A DNA stretch of 64,000 nt. Origin: JAENVU01 sp038250905. GTDB taxonomy: Bacteria > Actinomycetota > Acidimicrobiia > IMCC26256 > JAENVU01. The notes beneath the pieces are model-generated. The model worked only from the letters and a program-made list of their open reading frames with translations, searched no databases and was not told where the DNA came from. The first letter of the stretch is position 1, and each line of letters starts with the position of its first letter. Shown here in pieces: positions 25,930 through 33,720 of the stretch. The DNA lies in contig JBBSBV010000007.1 in NCBI GenBank assembly GCA_038250905.1, positions 1 through 64,000 on the forward strand, given 5' to 3'. The translations under genes were made by a program, and so were the position numbers.

Positions 25930-26145
25930 ATGGCCGACGATGAACTCGATGTCGATGCAATGCTGGTGCGGTTCCGTGAGCGCGCCGCCGCGGTCCGGGA
26001 CCGGCCGATGCCACCGGTGGCGGGGCCACAACGGGAGCAGTTCGTACGCCAGGCCCAACTCGACTTCCAGGACTTCGCCATGCTCGCCGACGCCACCTGG
26101 GACTTCACCGACGGCGTCCTCACACTCCGGATGAATCTCGCCTGA
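25930..26145 (+). CDS. Small hypothetical protein
   Basis: This 71-residue acidic protein is not recognised. It has an amphipathic N-terminal helix (DAMLVRFRERAAAVRDR), a Pro-rich turn, and a QREQFVRQAQLDFQDFAMLADATW helix ending in a short strand (VLTLRMNLA). No signal or membrane segment. Its own TAGATT box and its third-position GC bias support it. It follows prmC and ends the forward housekeeping block; the DUF983 gene converges on it. Confidence 0.65.
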   Translation: MADDELDVDAMLVRFRERAAAVRDRPMPPVAGPQREQFVRQAQLDFQDFAMLADATWDFTDGVLTLRMNLA

Positions 26146-26188
26146 CCCGCTGCCGAGCCAGAGGGATCGCTCGGTCCCGCGAGCAGCG

Positions 26189-26548
26189 TCAATCAAGGCG
26201 TTCGTTGGGATCCAAGCGATGGAGGAAGGCGCGGTCCACTGCGACCCAGACGGTCTTGGAGAACGGGTAGTAGACGATCGGGCCGAGCACCGCGATGGGG
26301 ACCAGCACCGCGAGGAGCGGGACCACCGGCACCTTCGGGATGGTCGCGATGAGCAGCGCGACGAAGACGATCGCGAAGAGCCCGCCGGTGGCGACGATGT
26401 TGATCGCGAGCGCGCCGGCCCAGTAGCCCTGCTCCCGCTCGAAGTGGAGCTGGCAGTTGGGGCAGTCGGGCACCATCTTGAAATAGCCCTTGAAGAGATG
26501 ACCCGAACCGCAGCGCGCGCACCGCAGCGTGAAGCCTCGCCAGAACAT
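26189..26548 (-). CDS. DUF983 family zinc-ribbon membrane protein
   Basis: The 119-residue protein begins with a cysteine motif pair (RCARCGSGHLFKGYFKMVPDCPNC, two CxxC) followed by FEREQGYWAGALAINI and two membrane helices (about 48-72 and 78-98), which is the DUF983 pattern. Its function is not known. ATG at 26548 is chosen because the conserved WRGFTLRCARCG follows directly; longer in-frame starts extend over the divergent nitroreductase promoter. Confidence 0.85.
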   Translation of the reverse strand: MFWRGFTLRCARCGSGHLFKGYFKMVPDCPNCQLHFEREQGYWAGALAINIVATGGLFAIVFVALLIATIPKVPVVPLLAVLVPIAVLGPIVYYPFSKTVWVAVDRAFLHRLDPNERLD

Positions 26549-26618
26549 TGACCCGCGACTCGGTACGGTGGCTGACACGTCGGGCAAGTTAGCCCGACCC
26601 CGACAGAAACGACCGACG

Positions 26619-27266
26619 ATGCCCTCACTGGATCTGACCTCGATCGACCACGTGCTCGCCACCACGCGCTCGGTCCGCAAGCGACTCGATTTCACGCGGC
26701 CGGTCGAGCCCGAAGTGATCGAGGACTGCCTCCGGCTCGCGATCCAGGCGCCGACCGGGGGGAACACCCAGGGGTGGCGATGGATCGTGGTGACCGACGC
26801 GGACAAGCGGATGGCCCTCGCCGAGATGTACCGCGAGATCGCCACCCCGTACCTCAAGGCCGGACTCGGCGACGAAGGCGCGGTCTCGGCGCAGCAGGGC
26901 CGGGTCATCGACTCCGCGACCTACCTGTCCGAACGACTGCACGAAGTGCCGGTCCACGTGATCCCATGCCTCTACGGCGAACTCGACTCGTTGCCGAACT
27001 TCGCCGCGGCTGGGAGCTACGGATCGATCTTCCCCGCGGTGTGGTCGTTTCAACTCGCACTGCGGAGTCGGGGGCTGGGTTCGGTGCTCACCACGCTGCA
27101 CCTGCCCGTCGCCGAACGCGCCGCCGCGCTGCTCGACATCCCGGCCGGGGTCACCCAGGTGGGTTTGATCCCGGTCGCGTACTTCACCGGCGACGACTTC
27201 AAGCCGGCGGCGCGGCGTCCGGCGGAGGAGATCACCTACTGGAACGGGTGGAAGCAGGCGCGCTGA
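26619..27266 (+). CDS. Nitroreductase family protein
   Basis: The 215-residue flavoprotein shows TTRSVRKRLDFTRPVEPEVIEDCLRLAIQAPTGGNTQ and WRWIVVTD, the N-terminal FMN-binding signature of nitroreductases, and a C-terminal LTTLHLPVAER...IPAGVTQVGLIPVAYF. It probably reduces quinones, nitro groups or similar acceptors with NAD(P)H. It is divergent from the DUF983 gene and convergent (9-base gap) with the thiolase gene. Confidence 0.88.
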   Translation: MPSLDLTSIDHVLATTRSVRKRLDFTRPVEPEVIEDCLRLAIQAPTGGNTQGWRWIVVTDADKRMALAEMYREIATPYLKAGLGDEGAVSAQQGRVIDSATYLSERLHEVPVHVIPCLYGELDSLPNFAAAGSYGSIFPAVWSFQLALRSRGLGSVLTTLHLPVAERAAALLDIPAGVTQVGLIPVAYFTGDDFKPAARRPAEEITYWNGWKQAR

Positions 27267-27275
27267 GCGGGATGC

Positions 27276-28787
27276 TCAACCGGCGAGCACGTTGGTGTCG
27301 CCGTCGGCGTGGATCTCGACCGTGCGACCCTCCCACGCGTCGGTGCACATCGACGCGAGCACGTCGCGGTCGGTGCAGTTCGCCAGGGCGCGCTGGTCGT
27401 CGCCGACGAGGACGCTGATGATGCCGATGGTGGGTGTGCCGTCGCGGTCGAAGGCGACCGAGGTGGCTTCGACGGTGCCACCACCGTCGAACGGACCGGT
27501 CGGTTCCCGGCGGGGGAGCGCGTCCACCTCGGCCTGGGCCGTAGCGGGGTCCACGGCGCGGTAGCCGTCCCGACCGGGGTCGGTGGAGTAGAGCCCGATG
27601 CTGTGCTTCGTCGCGTACCACCCCAGGGCGGTCACGAGGCCGGTGGAACCCGGATCGGTTCGGCAGGCCTGCACCATCGCGGCGATCGAGTGGGTCACGT
27701 AGTTGTTCCCCGGCCCGCCGCCGAACGCGAGCCCGCCGGTCTGGGTCAAGGCCCGGTCGTCGCCGCCGAGCGGGCCGTCGAGTCCGAGCGAGTCCAGGGC
27801 CAGCTGCACCGCCGCCGGGAAGCACGAATACAGATCGAAGCGAGCGACATCGTCGAGCGTGAGATCCGCGGCGGCGAGCGCGGCGTGACCGGCAATGCCG
27901 ATCGCGGTCGACGCGCCGAGTGACGCGCGTTCGGTCACGAAGTAGTGGTCGTGGGCATCGGCCCCCGCGCGCACGAAGACCATCTGCTCGGCCGGAACCC
28001 CGGCCGTGATGGCCGCCTCGTAGGACGTGAGCACGATCGCGGCGGCCTGGTCGACGTCGAGGTTTGCGCACATCCGCTTGGTGTAGGGGAAGCACACCAT
28101 GCGGTTGTCGGCCGTCGGGGTGACGATCTCGGGCCCGGTGAACGGCGTGCGCGACCACGCGTCCGGGTTCTGGGCCGCCACCTGTGCGAAGCCCGACCAC
28201 AGCTCCCCGATGGCCTGCTGGTGCACGGCGACGGTCCGCCCGCGGCGGTGGCGGATCGCGGTCTCGAGCAGCGGGTACACCTGGGTGGGCGCCAGCGCGC
28301 GGTGCGCCATCTCGTCCTGGGTGGAGCCGGGCCGGGCGTCACCCCACACCTCGGCGCACGGCGGGTCGTCGGGCGTGCTCCACGGGAGCCAGGCCTTGGG
28401 TTCGATGCGCCGGGCCCGGCGCCGGCTGTACATGCACTCGACGCCGCCGATGATCGCGACGTCTCGGGTGCCGGCACGGATTTCGGACGCGAGCCGGTTG
28501 ACGAGCAGCTGCGGGCTGTTGCCACCGGTCGTAGTGAGGATCGTGGAGCGGACGTCGATCCCGAGGCGCCGGGCGAGGAGCCGACCCGGATCCGGATACC
28601 GCCAGGAGAGGATCTCGGCCACCGCGATCGTGTCGACCGCGAGTGTGGGCGCGCCGCTGTCGGCGAGCGCGGCGCGCGCCGCGAGGGCGAGCAGGTCGAC
28701 CGGTTCGTGGCCGGCGTCCGGTTCGGCGAGGCGTTGGGACACCTGCCCGACACCGACGACGACTGGGGTGCGGGGATCGATCGTCAT
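27276..28787 (-). CDS. Thiolase-fold acetyl-CoA acetyltransferase-like protein
   Basis: The 503-residue protein has a thiolase start (TPVVVGVGQVSQR), TTTGGNSPQLLVNRLASEI in the nucleophile region, and a C-terminal GGGPGNNYVTHSIAAMVQ. At the usual Cys positions the pattern is not that of biosynthetic thiolases (no clear CxSG near residue 90), so it fits the lipid-transfer/SCPx-like branch. It may act in lipid or sterol side-chain metabolism. The upstream neighbour is the RecB-like gene starting at 29591, 30 bases away on the same strand. Confidence 0.8.
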   Translation of the reverse strand: MTIDPRTPVVVGVGQVSQRLAEPDAGHEPVDLLALAARAALADSGAPTLAVDTIAVAEILSWRYPDPGRLLARRLGIDVRSTILTTTGGNSPQLLVNRLASEIRAGTRDVAIIGGVECMYSRRRARRIEPKAWLPWSTPDDPPCAEVWGDARPGSTQDEMAHRALAPTQVYPLLETAIRHRRGRTVAVHQQAIGELWSGFAQVAAQNPDAWSRTPFTGPEIVTPTADNRMVCFPYTKRMCANLDVDQAAAIVLTSYEAAITAGVPAEQMVFVRAGADAHDHYFVTERASLGASTAIGIAGHAALAAADLTLDDVARFDLYSCFPAAVQLALDSLGLDGPLGGDDRALTQTGGLAFGGGPGNNYVTHSIAAMVQACRTDPGSTGLVTALGWYATKHSIGLYSTDPGRDGYRAVDPATAQAEVDALPRREPTGPFDGGGTVEATSVAFDRDGTPTIGIISVLVGDDQRALANCTDRDVLASMCTDAWEGRTVEIHADGDTNVLAG

Positions 28788-28817
28788 GAGGCGGGGGAGC
28801 CTAGGTGGCAGCGCGTT

Positions 28818-29591
28818 TCACTCCACGACGTGGTCGTCGGGCAGCGGCCAGGTCGGGTCACCGGTGACGGCCGAGTCCGGGCAGATCGACCGGTACGAGC
28901 AGGTGCGACACGTGTCGACCTCGTGGACGCCGACGAACTGCTCGGTCGCCGCGGCCTCCTTGATCGCGGCGACGATCGCGGTGATGTCGGCCTCGATGAC
29001 CGCCAGGTCCTCGGCGTCGGGTTCGAACTCGGGATCGCGGCCGCCGTCGTCGCCGAGGTGTTCGTACCGGACCCGAACTCGGAGGTCCGGTGCCAGCGGT
29101 GCGGCCAGCCACGCCTGCAGCCGGGCCCGGGAGTCCTCGGCGAGCACGCCATCGCGGGGGGCGCCGGTCTTGTAGTCGCGCACGTCGAGGATGCCGTCAT
29201 GCACCCACACCGCATCGAGGCGGCCGGTGCCGATCCACACCGGACCGAGCCTGCTCACCCGCACGACCTCGAGTTCGTGTCCGACCGCGGTCGCGGGGGA
29301 GGGGCAGCGCCCGGCGTGGTTCCGGACCATCGCGGTGACGGTGGTGTTGGTGTCGCAGCCGTGGTCCTCGAGGGTCGACCGCTGGAGTTCGGGGTCGTGG
29401 CAGTCGCCGACACCGTGCAGGAATCGCAGCAGGTCGTGCACCAGGTTGCCGATCGATGCGCCCGCGCCGTCGTCGCTCGCGGGCAGGCGCAGCACGTGGC
29501 GGTTGAGGTACAGCCGGGGGCAGCGCTCCCAGTCGTCGAGTGCACTCGGCGAGATCGCCACGATCTCGGGCAGCAACCGTTCGCGACTCAT
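28818..29591 (-). CDS. RecB/Cas4-like PD-(D/E)XK nuclease with Fe-S-type cysteines
   Basis: The 257-residue protein has the RecB-family nuclease layout: an N-terminal Cys (WERCPRLYLNRH), a His in NLVHDLLRFLHG, the active-site block GRLDAVWVHDG...VRDYKTGAP (D and DxK), a following LQAWLAAPL helix, and three C-terminal Cys (CRTCSYRSIC). Four such cysteines bind a 4Fe-4S cluster in Cas4 and AddB. It lacks a helicase, and no CRISPR array or cas gene is nearby. The start overlaps the stop of a 31-codon micro-ORF, beyond which lies a related gene. Confidence 0.78.
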   Translation of the reverse strand: MSRERLLPEIVAISPSALDDWERCPRLYLNRHVLRLPASDDGAGASIGNLVHDLLRFLHGVGDCHDPELQRSTLEDHGCDTNTTVTAMVRNHAGRCPSPATAVGHELEVVRVSRLGPVWIGTGRLDAVWVHDGILDVRDYKTGAPRDGVLAEDSRARLQAWLAAPLAPDLRVRVRYEHLGDDGGRDPEFEPDAEDLAVIEADITAIVAAIKEAAATEQFVGVHEVDTCRTCSYRSICPDSAVTGDPTWPLPDDHVVE

Positions 29592-29625
29592 CCCCTGTCC
29601 TCTTGGCCCTGCGGGCCGGGCCGGA
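29588..29625 (-). repeat. Hairpin/SD repeat, copy A
   Basis: This 38-base element is identical to copy B at 29680-29717 and closely related to copies at 54480-54517 and 61210-61249. In gene sense it has tandem GGCCC blocks, a GGCCC-GCA-GGGCC hairpin (29605-29617), then AAGAGGACAGGGG and a start codon. The start (ATG 29591) is that of the RecB-like gene, and its ATGA overlap carries the stop of the preceding micro-ORF. Confidence 0.85.
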
Positions 29626-29683
29626 CGGCCACACTTCGCGGTCGCGTGAGATGGGCCGGCATCGTGGGTTCTGCTTCGTTCAT
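29588..29683 (-). CDS. 31-codon micro-ORF between the two RecB-like genes
   Basis: ATG 29683 overlaps the stop of the upstream RecB-like gene (ATGA), and its own stop overlaps the start of the downstream one in the same way. It is bounded at both ends by identical copies of the hairpin/SD repeat, which gives it a good ribosome-binding site. The peptide is basic and Pro-rich and ends RPGPQGQEDRG. It may be a coupling device rather than a functional protein. Two other micro-ORFs of 30 and 31 codons in the window have the same arrangement. Confidence 0.4.
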   Translation of the reverse strand: MNEAEPTMPAHLTRPRSVAVRPGPQGQEDRG

Positions 29684-29717
29684 CCCCTGTCCTCTTGGCC
29701 CTGCGGGCCGGGCCGGA
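29680..29717 (-). repeat. Hairpin/SD repeat, copy B
   Basis: This copy is identical over 38 bases to copy A, with a 92-base spacing. It encodes the last residues (RPGPQGQEDRG) of the upstream RecB-like protein and places AAGAGGACAGGGG in front of the micro-ORF start. Hairpin arms are at 29697-29701 and 29705-29709. Sequence similarity ends abruptly after 38 bases on the upstream side. Confidence 0.85.
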
Positions 29718-30480
29718 GTGCCGCGCAGCCGGCGATGTAGGGGCAGCGGGCGCACTCCCATCCGGCGCGCGGCGCCCGACGGTCGGCGACCCGGCCGATG
29801 ACGTCCACGCGCTCCACCAGCCAATCGCGGAGGTCGTCCCAGATGGCGAGGCCGTCGGCGTCCTCGCTGACGGACCAGCCGCCGAGGAGGTCCACCCGGA
29901 CGATCCGCAGCGGCCCGAGACGCGTCCACGCGGGTCGCCGCAACAGCGCGAACCGGGCGGAGGGGGAGTCGAGCAGTTCCTCGGTGGAGCGGTTGCCGAT
30001 GGAGAGCAGCCGGAGTTCGCGTTCGCCGGTCTCGGATTCGAGCGCGAGCCCCGCGCCCCCGACCAGCCGGACGCCGGTGCGCACCGCGATGGTCTCGAAG
30101 TCGTGGGTCTCGGTGTCGGCGACGACCATCGGCTGGTCCCCGAACAGCGCCACGTACCAGGCCGCCGCGGTCTCGAAGACCCGCCGCTCCTCGGGGAACA
30201 GGTCGTCGGTCGGACGGAAGTGCTCGGCGCGCGGCGCGGCGAGCCGGGCGTGCGCGAGCCGGGCGTCGTGCTCGATCTGCGAACCCACCCGGAATCCGCG
30301 GTTGGCGCCGCGGTTGGCGCGGTTGCCGCGGTGGTCGAGTTCGAGGCGGCGCGGGCACGTGGTCTCGGCCCGGGCGAGCTGGCGCACCGTGACCCGCGGT
30401 AACTCGTCGGGCTCCACGGCGGCGACGCTAGCGGTGGGGTGTGACGGTTTCGGTGCTATCGCCCGTGTATGCACCGTCAC
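29680..30480 (-). CDS. RecB-like Fe-S protein, probably without nuclease activity
   Basis: The 266-residue protein has the same scaffold as the gene at 28818: an N-terminal Cys in TTCPRRLELDHRG, a His-containing helix (QIEHDARLAHARL) and a C-terminal CARCPYIAGC cluster, together giving four cysteines. The position of the DxK motif reads VRVDLLGG, without the lysine, and no QxxxY-type helix is obvious, so it is likely an inactive partner. A small NRGNRANRGANRG repeat lies near residue 52. The C-terminus RPGPQGQEDRG is encoded by a dispersed repeat and may be a late addition. Confidence 0.62.
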   Translation of the reverse strand: MTVHTRAIAPKPSHPTASVAAVEPDELPRVTVRQLARAETTCPRRLELDHRGNRANRGANRGFRVGSQIEHDARLAHARLAAPRAEHFRPTDDLFPEERRVFETAAAWYVALFGDQPMVVADTETHDFETIAVRTGVRLVGGAGLALESETGERELRLLSIGNRSTEELLDSPSARFALLRRPAWTRLGPLRIVRVDLLGGWSVSEDADGLAIWDDLRDWLVERVDVIGRVADRRAPRAGWECARCPYIAGCAALRPGPQGQEDRG

Positions 30481-30551
30481 CCCATCGCAAGATCCGCCGA
30501 GTCGCCCTCAGGCACGACCGGAGGTGAGCCGACATTCGCCAGGTGGGCTCC

Positions 30552-30557
30552 TACGAT
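30552..30557 (+). promoter_or_regulatory. -10 box TACGAT for a leaderless DUF4012 gene
   Basis: TACGAT ends 6 bases before GTG 30564. It lies in the short divergent gap to the RecB-like gene at 30480. It favours the GTG over the in-frame ATG at 30543, which would precede the promoter. Confidence 0.5.
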
Positions 30558-30563
30558 CGCGGC

Positions 30564-32375
30564 GTGACGCAACCGGTCGGGTACGAATCGTCGTCTGCGA
30601 CGGCCCGTCGGTCGGTCCGGCACTCCCGCCGCCGGCGGCGATGGATCATGGTCGCCGTCCTCCTCTTCGCCCTGGTCTGGACCGCGATCGCCGGGTACCA
30701 ACTCATGCAGGCGAAGACCCACGCGCAGGCGGGGCTCGACCGGTTGAAGGTGGCGCAACGCGGACTCGATCCGGCGGAACTGATCCGCGGCAAGGCGTTG
30801 CCCACCATGCGTGATGCCCGCGCGGAGTTCGACCAGGCCGCCTCGTCGGCGGATTCACCGTTGCTCACGCCGTTCGAGTTCCTGCCGGTCGTGGGCCGGC
30901 AGGTGCGATCGGTGCAGGCCCTCACGAGCGGTGCGTCGACCGTCGTGCACGTCGGCGTCGACACGATGGAACGGTCGTCCCGAGAGTTGGCGGACCAGAC
31001 CCATTCGGGGCCGGACCGGGTCGCACTGTTGCACCGGCTCGGTGCGATCGGCCGGGTCGCCGCCAACCGCCTGCGCACCGTGGGCCTCGGGCCGGGCAAC
31101 GCGCTCATCGGTCCGCTGGCCTCCGCCCGGGCCAAGTTCGCCACGGAACTCCACAAGGCCCAGCAGACCATGGGTGACGTCGCGGTCGCGTCGTCCGGCG
31201 TGGCCGAGATGGCCCAGGGCCCGTCGAAATACCTGATGCTGGCGGCCAACAACGGCGAGATGCGGGCCGGGTCCGGGATGTTGCTGTCGGTCGGGGTGCT
31301 GACCATGGACCACGGATCGTTCTCGCTCGGGGAGATGCAGTCGGTCACCGATTTCGAGTTGCCGGCCGGTGCCGTGCCGGTGCCCGGGGACTACGGCCGC
31401 CGGTGGGGCTGGCTCGGTCCGAGCGAGGACTGGCGGTACCTGGCGATGTCGCCGCAGTTCGACAAGACCGCATCACTCGCGGCCCAGATGTGGAAGGCGA
31501 AGACGGGGGAGGCGGTCGACGGGGTGGTCGCGCTCGACGCGCTGGCGCTGCGGGCGCTGGTCAAGGTCTCGGGCCCGGTCGACGTCGCGGGAAAGCGCAT
31601 CGACGCCGGCAACGTGGTCGACGAGATCCTGTTCCAGCAGTACCAGGACTACCCGTCGCTCCCGAACAACCTCGATGGCGAGGTGCCCCAGAACGAGGCC
31701 CGCCGGGAGCGCAACGGTGTGATCGCCCGTGCGATCGTGCAGCGCCTGGACCTGGTCGGCTGGGACATCGCCCGCATGGTCGACGACCTGCGATCGGCGG
31801 CGCGGGGTCGCCACCTCCTCTTCTGGTCGTCGCACCCCAGCCAGCAACGGGCGTGGAAGGCGGCCGGCGTCTCCGGGATCCTCCCGCGCGACGGATTGAT
31901 GGTGTCGGTCGAGAACCGGGGCGGGAACAAACTCGACCAGTTCCTCGCGGTGGCGGCCGATATCGCTCACCATCCGGTGGCCGGGGGATCCGAGGTCACG
32001 ATGACGGTGAAACTCGCGAATCTGTCTCCCGGGACCGGGGTCAATCGCTATATCGAGGGGCCCTACCCAGGGTCGGGATTCCAGCCCGGCGAATACCGGG
32101 GAATTCTCTCGGTCGACCTGCCTGCAGTCGCGACCGATGTCCACCTCGACGGCGTCAAGAGCCTCGTGGCGAACGGCCCGGAAGACTCGACGCGGGTGAT
32201 TGCGGGGGATATCGGGGTGCTGCGCGGTCAAACCGCGGAGTATCGAGTGCGATTCACCGTGCCGCGTGGGTATACCCACCTCGAGGTCGTGCCGTCGGCC
32301 CGGTACCCGGCAGTGCACTACACGTCCGCTTCGACGAGTTGGGATGACGATGGACCACGATCACTTCGATGGTGA
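30564..32375 (+). CDS. DUF4012 domain membrane-anchored protein
   Basis: The 603-residue protein has an Arg-rich cytoplasmic start, one membrane helix (WIMVAVLLFALVWTAIAGYQL, about 27-47) and a large extracellular part. LMLAANNGEMRAGSGMLLSVGVLTMDHG and the LPAGAVPVPGDY...WLGPSEDWRYLAMSPQFDKTASLAAQMWK block are typical of DUF4012, a family that occurs in surface-polysaccharide clusters of Gram-positive bacteria. Its exact role is unknown. It opens the polysaccharide region, followed by a small wall-anchored protein and the initiating sugar transferase. Confidence 0.85.
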   Translation: MTQPVGYESSSATARRSVRHSRRRRRWIMVAVLLFALVWTAIAGYQLMQAKTHAQAGLDRLKVAQRGLDPAELIRGKALPTMRDARAEFDQAASSADSPLLTPFEFLPVVGRQVRSVQALTSGASTVVHVGVDTMERSSRELADQTHSGPDRVALLHRLGAIGRVAANRLRTVGLGPGNALIGPLASARAKFATELHKAQQTMGDVAVASSGVAEMAQGPSKYLMLAANNGEMRAGSGMLLSVGVLTMDHGSFSLGEMQSVTDFELPAGAVPVPGDYGRRWGWLGPSEDWRYLAMSPQFDKTASLAAQMWKAKTGEAVDGVVALDALALRALVKVSGPVDVAGKRIDAGNVVDEILFQQYQDYPSLPNNLDGEVPQNEARRERNGVIARAIVQRLDLVGWDIARMVDDLRSAARGRHLLFWSSHPSQQRAWKAAGVSGILPRDGLMVSVENRGGNKLDQFLAVAADIAHHPVAGGSEVTMTVKLANLSPGTGVNRYIEGPYPGSGFQPGEYRGILSVDLPAVATDVHLDGVKSLVANGPEDSTRVIAGDIGVLRGQTAEYRVRFTVPRGYTHLEVVPSARYPAVHYTSASTSWDDDGPRSLRW

Positions 32376-32454
32376 AACCACCGAATCCGCCCCGCGCCAT
32401 GGGAAAAGCGTACGAATGACCTATTCAGGTGTCCACTTTCGGCCACTTCAAGGC

Positions 32455-32483
32455 TTGCATGCCGGGTTGCCACCCTGTACAGT
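32455..32483 (+). promoter_or_regulatory. Promoter of the small LPFTG protein
   Basis: TTGCAT (32455-32460) and TACAGT (32478-32483) are separated by 17 bases, the best sigma70-like promoter in the window. The surrounding 190 bases are less GC-rich than the rest. The transcript would have a leader of about 77 bases ending in GGAGGT (32557-32562), a strong ribosome-binding site, unlike the leaderless genes around it. Confidence 0.65.
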
Positions 32484-32566
32484 TGTCTATCCACCCTCGC
32501 ACTTGGGGCAGGGTATTTCGGTTCAACACCGCGTCGGATCCCGAGCGGTATTGCGTGGAGGTCAAT

Positions 32567-32866
32567 GTGAGCAAGCAACGGAAGTTCGCGAGTCGGGCAC
32601 TCCGTGTCGCTGCGGTGAGTGGCATCTCGCTCTTTGCGATTGCACCCACCGCCGCGCACGCAGCCTGTGCCTACCCGGGCACCAACTGCACCCCGGGCGA
32701 CCCGGGCGACCCGGGCGGCACTGCAGTCCAGGGCGCGACGGCCGCCAAGACGTCGACGCTTCCCTTCACGGGTGGCGACGTGACCGGTCTGGCGCTGATC
32801 GGCGTCGGTGCGGTGGCCGCGGGCACCGTGTTCGTGCGTCAGTCACGCCGTCGGGTTGTTGCCTGA
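32567..32866 (+). CDS. Small secreted LPXTG-type wall-anchored protein
   Basis: The 99-residue protein has a signal peptide (VAAVSGISLFAIAPTAAHA, cut near residue 29), a short mature region with two cysteines and PGDPGDPGG, then the sortase signal LPFTGG, a membrane helix (LALIGVGAVAAGTVFV) and a basic tail (RQSRRR). The mature part is only about 40 residues. The start GTG 32567 is set by GGAGGT four bases upstream; a longer frame from 32429 overlaps the promoter. It sits between the DUF4012 gene and the initiating sugar transferase, so it could be the surface anchor for a glycan or a spacer protein. No sortase gene is in the window. Confidence 0.8.
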   Translation: MSKQRKFASRALRVAAVSGISLFAIAPTAAHAACAYPGTNCTPGDPGDPGGTAVQGATAAKTSTLPFTGGDVTGLALIGVGAVAAGTVFVRQSRRRVVA

Positions 32867-32960
32867 GGCCTGGTATCGGAATCGTGGAGAGCGGTCGGCT
32901 TCGCCGGCCGCTTCTTCGCGTCTGCACACCGGTTGGTCCCGTCAGTGGTCAGGTGAGCCC

Positions 32961-33641
32961 ATGATCCTGCCGAACGATCCCGATATGGATCCGGAGACGA
33001 TCGCGGCCGAGGGCTACTCGCACCTCGCGTTCGTGGCCGCACCCCGTGGCCCCTACGTGCGCTTCTTCAAGCCGGCCATCGACCGCTCGGTGGGCGCGGT
33101 GCTCCTCGTCGGCGCGCTCCCCGTGTTGGGGGTGGTGGCGATCGCGGTCCGGAGCAAGATCGGCTCTCCCGTCCTGTTCCGCCAGGCCCGCTGCGGCCGC
33201 AACGGTGTGCCGTTCGACGTCCTGAAGTTCCGCACGATGCGCGCCGACCGGCGGATGGACCGCCGTCCGGTCAGCCAGGACCGCCGGGTCACCCACAAGA
33301 GCGAAGAGGATCCCCGGCACACCGATCTCGGTCGCCGGCTCCGCAAGTGGAGCCTCGACGAACTGCCCCAGCTCTGGAACGTGGTGCGGGGTGAGATGAG
33401 CCTGGTCGGGCCCCGGCCCGAGCTGGTCGAGATCGTCAACCGCTACGAACCGTGGCAGCACCAGCGCCACCTCGTGCGGCCGGGCCTGACCGGCCTGTGG
33501 CAGATCTCGCGGCGGGGCGAGGGCCTGATGCACCTCTACACCGACATCGACCTCGAGTACGTCGCCACCGTGAGCCTGCGCACCGACCTCCGCATCCTCA
33601 TGCGGACGATCCCGGCCGCGCTCAGCCGCTCGGGGAGCTGA
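32961..33641 (+). CDS. Initiating sugar phosphotransferase (WbaP/PglC-type)
   Basis: The 226-residue protein is a monotopic bacterial sugar transferase that moves a sugar phosphate from a UDP-sugar to undecaprenyl phosphate. Motifs include the membrane-entry helix FKPAIDRSVGAVLLVGALPVLG, FDVLKFRTMR, RLRKWSLDELPQLWNVVRGEMSLVGPRPE and GLTGLWQISRRGE. It is the short form without the extra N-terminal helices. ATG 32961 is used; a longer frame is not supported. It starts glycan assembly in the cluster. Confidence 0.92.
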   Translation: MILPNDPDMDPETIAAEGYSHLAFVAAPRGPYVRFFKPAIDRSVGAVLLVGALPVLGVVAIAVRSKIGSPVLFRQARCGRNGVPFDVLKFRTMRADRRMDRRPVSQDRRVTHKSEEDPRHTDLGRRLRKWSLDELPQLWNVVRGEMSLVGPRPELVEIVNRYEPWQHQRHLVRPGLTGLWQISRRGEGLMHLYTDIDLEYVATVSLRTDLRILMRTIPAALSRSGS

Positions 33642-33720
33642 GCGGCGGGGATCTTGGGTGGGCCGCGTTGCCCGTCGTGGCCCGAGCGGCCCGTGAGCGA
33701 AGCGAACACGAGCGGGGGAG

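Noticed and set aside
28818..30480. CRISPR-Cas system suggested by the Cas4-like proteins
   Set aside because: No repeat-spacer array and no cas1, cas2 or effector gene is present in the window. RecB-like Fe-S nucleases occur widely outside CRISPR loci.
33642..33720. Possible fifth copy of the hairpin/SD repeat (GGGCC, GCTC, GGGCC, ACGACGGG on the minus strand)
   Set aside because: The arms are not complementary in the same way, no start codon follows, and the site lies between convergent genes. The similarity is probably due to GC-rich composition.
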